Part shown: one piece after another, positions 63,885 to 64,000 of the stretch
How the letters are laid out: each line of letters begins with the position of its first letter
Position numbering within the stretch: position 1 is the first letter of the stretch
Assembly: GCA_016718655.1 (NCBI GenBank)
Contig: JADKCV010000019.1
Location: 1 to 64,000, forward strand
Direction of reading: 5' to 3'
Length of the DNA stretch: 64,000 bases
From: Flavobacteriales bacterium
GTDB taxonomy: Bacteria > Bacteroidota > Bacteroidia > Flavobacteriales_F > PHOS-HE28
Notes under the pieces: model-generated
What the model saw: only the letters and a program-made list of their open reading frames with translations
The model's database searches: none
What the model was told of the DNA's origin: nothing
Position numbers and translations under genes: made by a program

Positions 63885-64000
63885 GGTGGGTCCGGTTACA
63901 CGTCCGGGGCCAGTGGGCCAAAGGTCAGTGTACCGGACCCGGATCCGCAAGGAGGATCGACCGCTCCGGTCATTTACGTGAAGCAGCAACGGGGACGCTC

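Overview
This window looks like a chromosomal piece of a high-GC (roughly 57-60 % by eye) member of the Bacteroidota, most likely a Flavobacteriales-type lineage. The main reason is at least nine secreted proteins ending in a type IX secretion (T9SS) type A sorting tail (a YPNP-like box, a beta-sandwich, then a short basic or hydrophobic end). GldL-like, SBBP/propeller, regulator-propeller and TonB-C proteins, and -7 boxes of the TAnnTTTG type, agree with this. The lineage is inferred, not proven. I found no rRNA, tRNA or CRISPR array.

Layout. 0-2.6 kb: NarL-type response regulator and its TPR/HisKA_3 kinase, with an in-frame stop between the kinase's N-terminal part and its body. 2.8-9.7 kb: a GldL-like membrane protein, then a co-directional cluster of secreted proteins (T9SS protein, two paralogous beta-helix proteins, a six-module repeat protein). 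9.8-14 kb: acetyltransferase, small membrane proteins, YceI lipoprotein, and a calcium-repeat secreted protein sharing its C-terminal half with the repeat protein. 14.3-23 kb: a 1317-residue M43 metalloprotease and two tandem TPR-adenylate cyclases. 23.3-25.7 kb: two TonB-C-like genes divergent from a membrane-anchored OmpR-type regulator, with a 10-bp-phased direct repeat between them. 26-38.9 kb: secreted proteins and lipoproteins, two AraC regulators, VOC and GyrI-like proteins, and a secreted intradiol dioxygenase. 39-46 kb: heavily frameshifted genes and a threefold tandem duplication of a propeller-like T9SS protein. 46-47 kb: a serine hydrolase. 47.3-55.1 kb: an accessory region with three copies of a REP-like hairpin element, a broken large nuclease-like (candidate defence) gene of visibly lower GC, and a REP-associated tyrosine transposase. 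55.1-64 kb: acyl-CoA carboxylase beta subunit, DUF1801 protein, acyltransferase-like membrane protein, TonB-C protein, a coupled operon holding an M1-peptidase homologue that lost its zinc site, and a GlxA-type regulator.

Two themes run through the window. First, it is dominated by the cell surface: secreted T9SS cargo, lipoproteins, and signalling proteins that may read the envelope. Second, about sixteen genes carry one or more single-base frameshifts or in-frame stops. Some sit in homopolymers and several come as compensating pairs, which points to read errors in the assembly for many of them. The truncation and recombination junctions in the 41-46 kb duplication, and possibly the breaks in the large accessory gene, look more like real decay.
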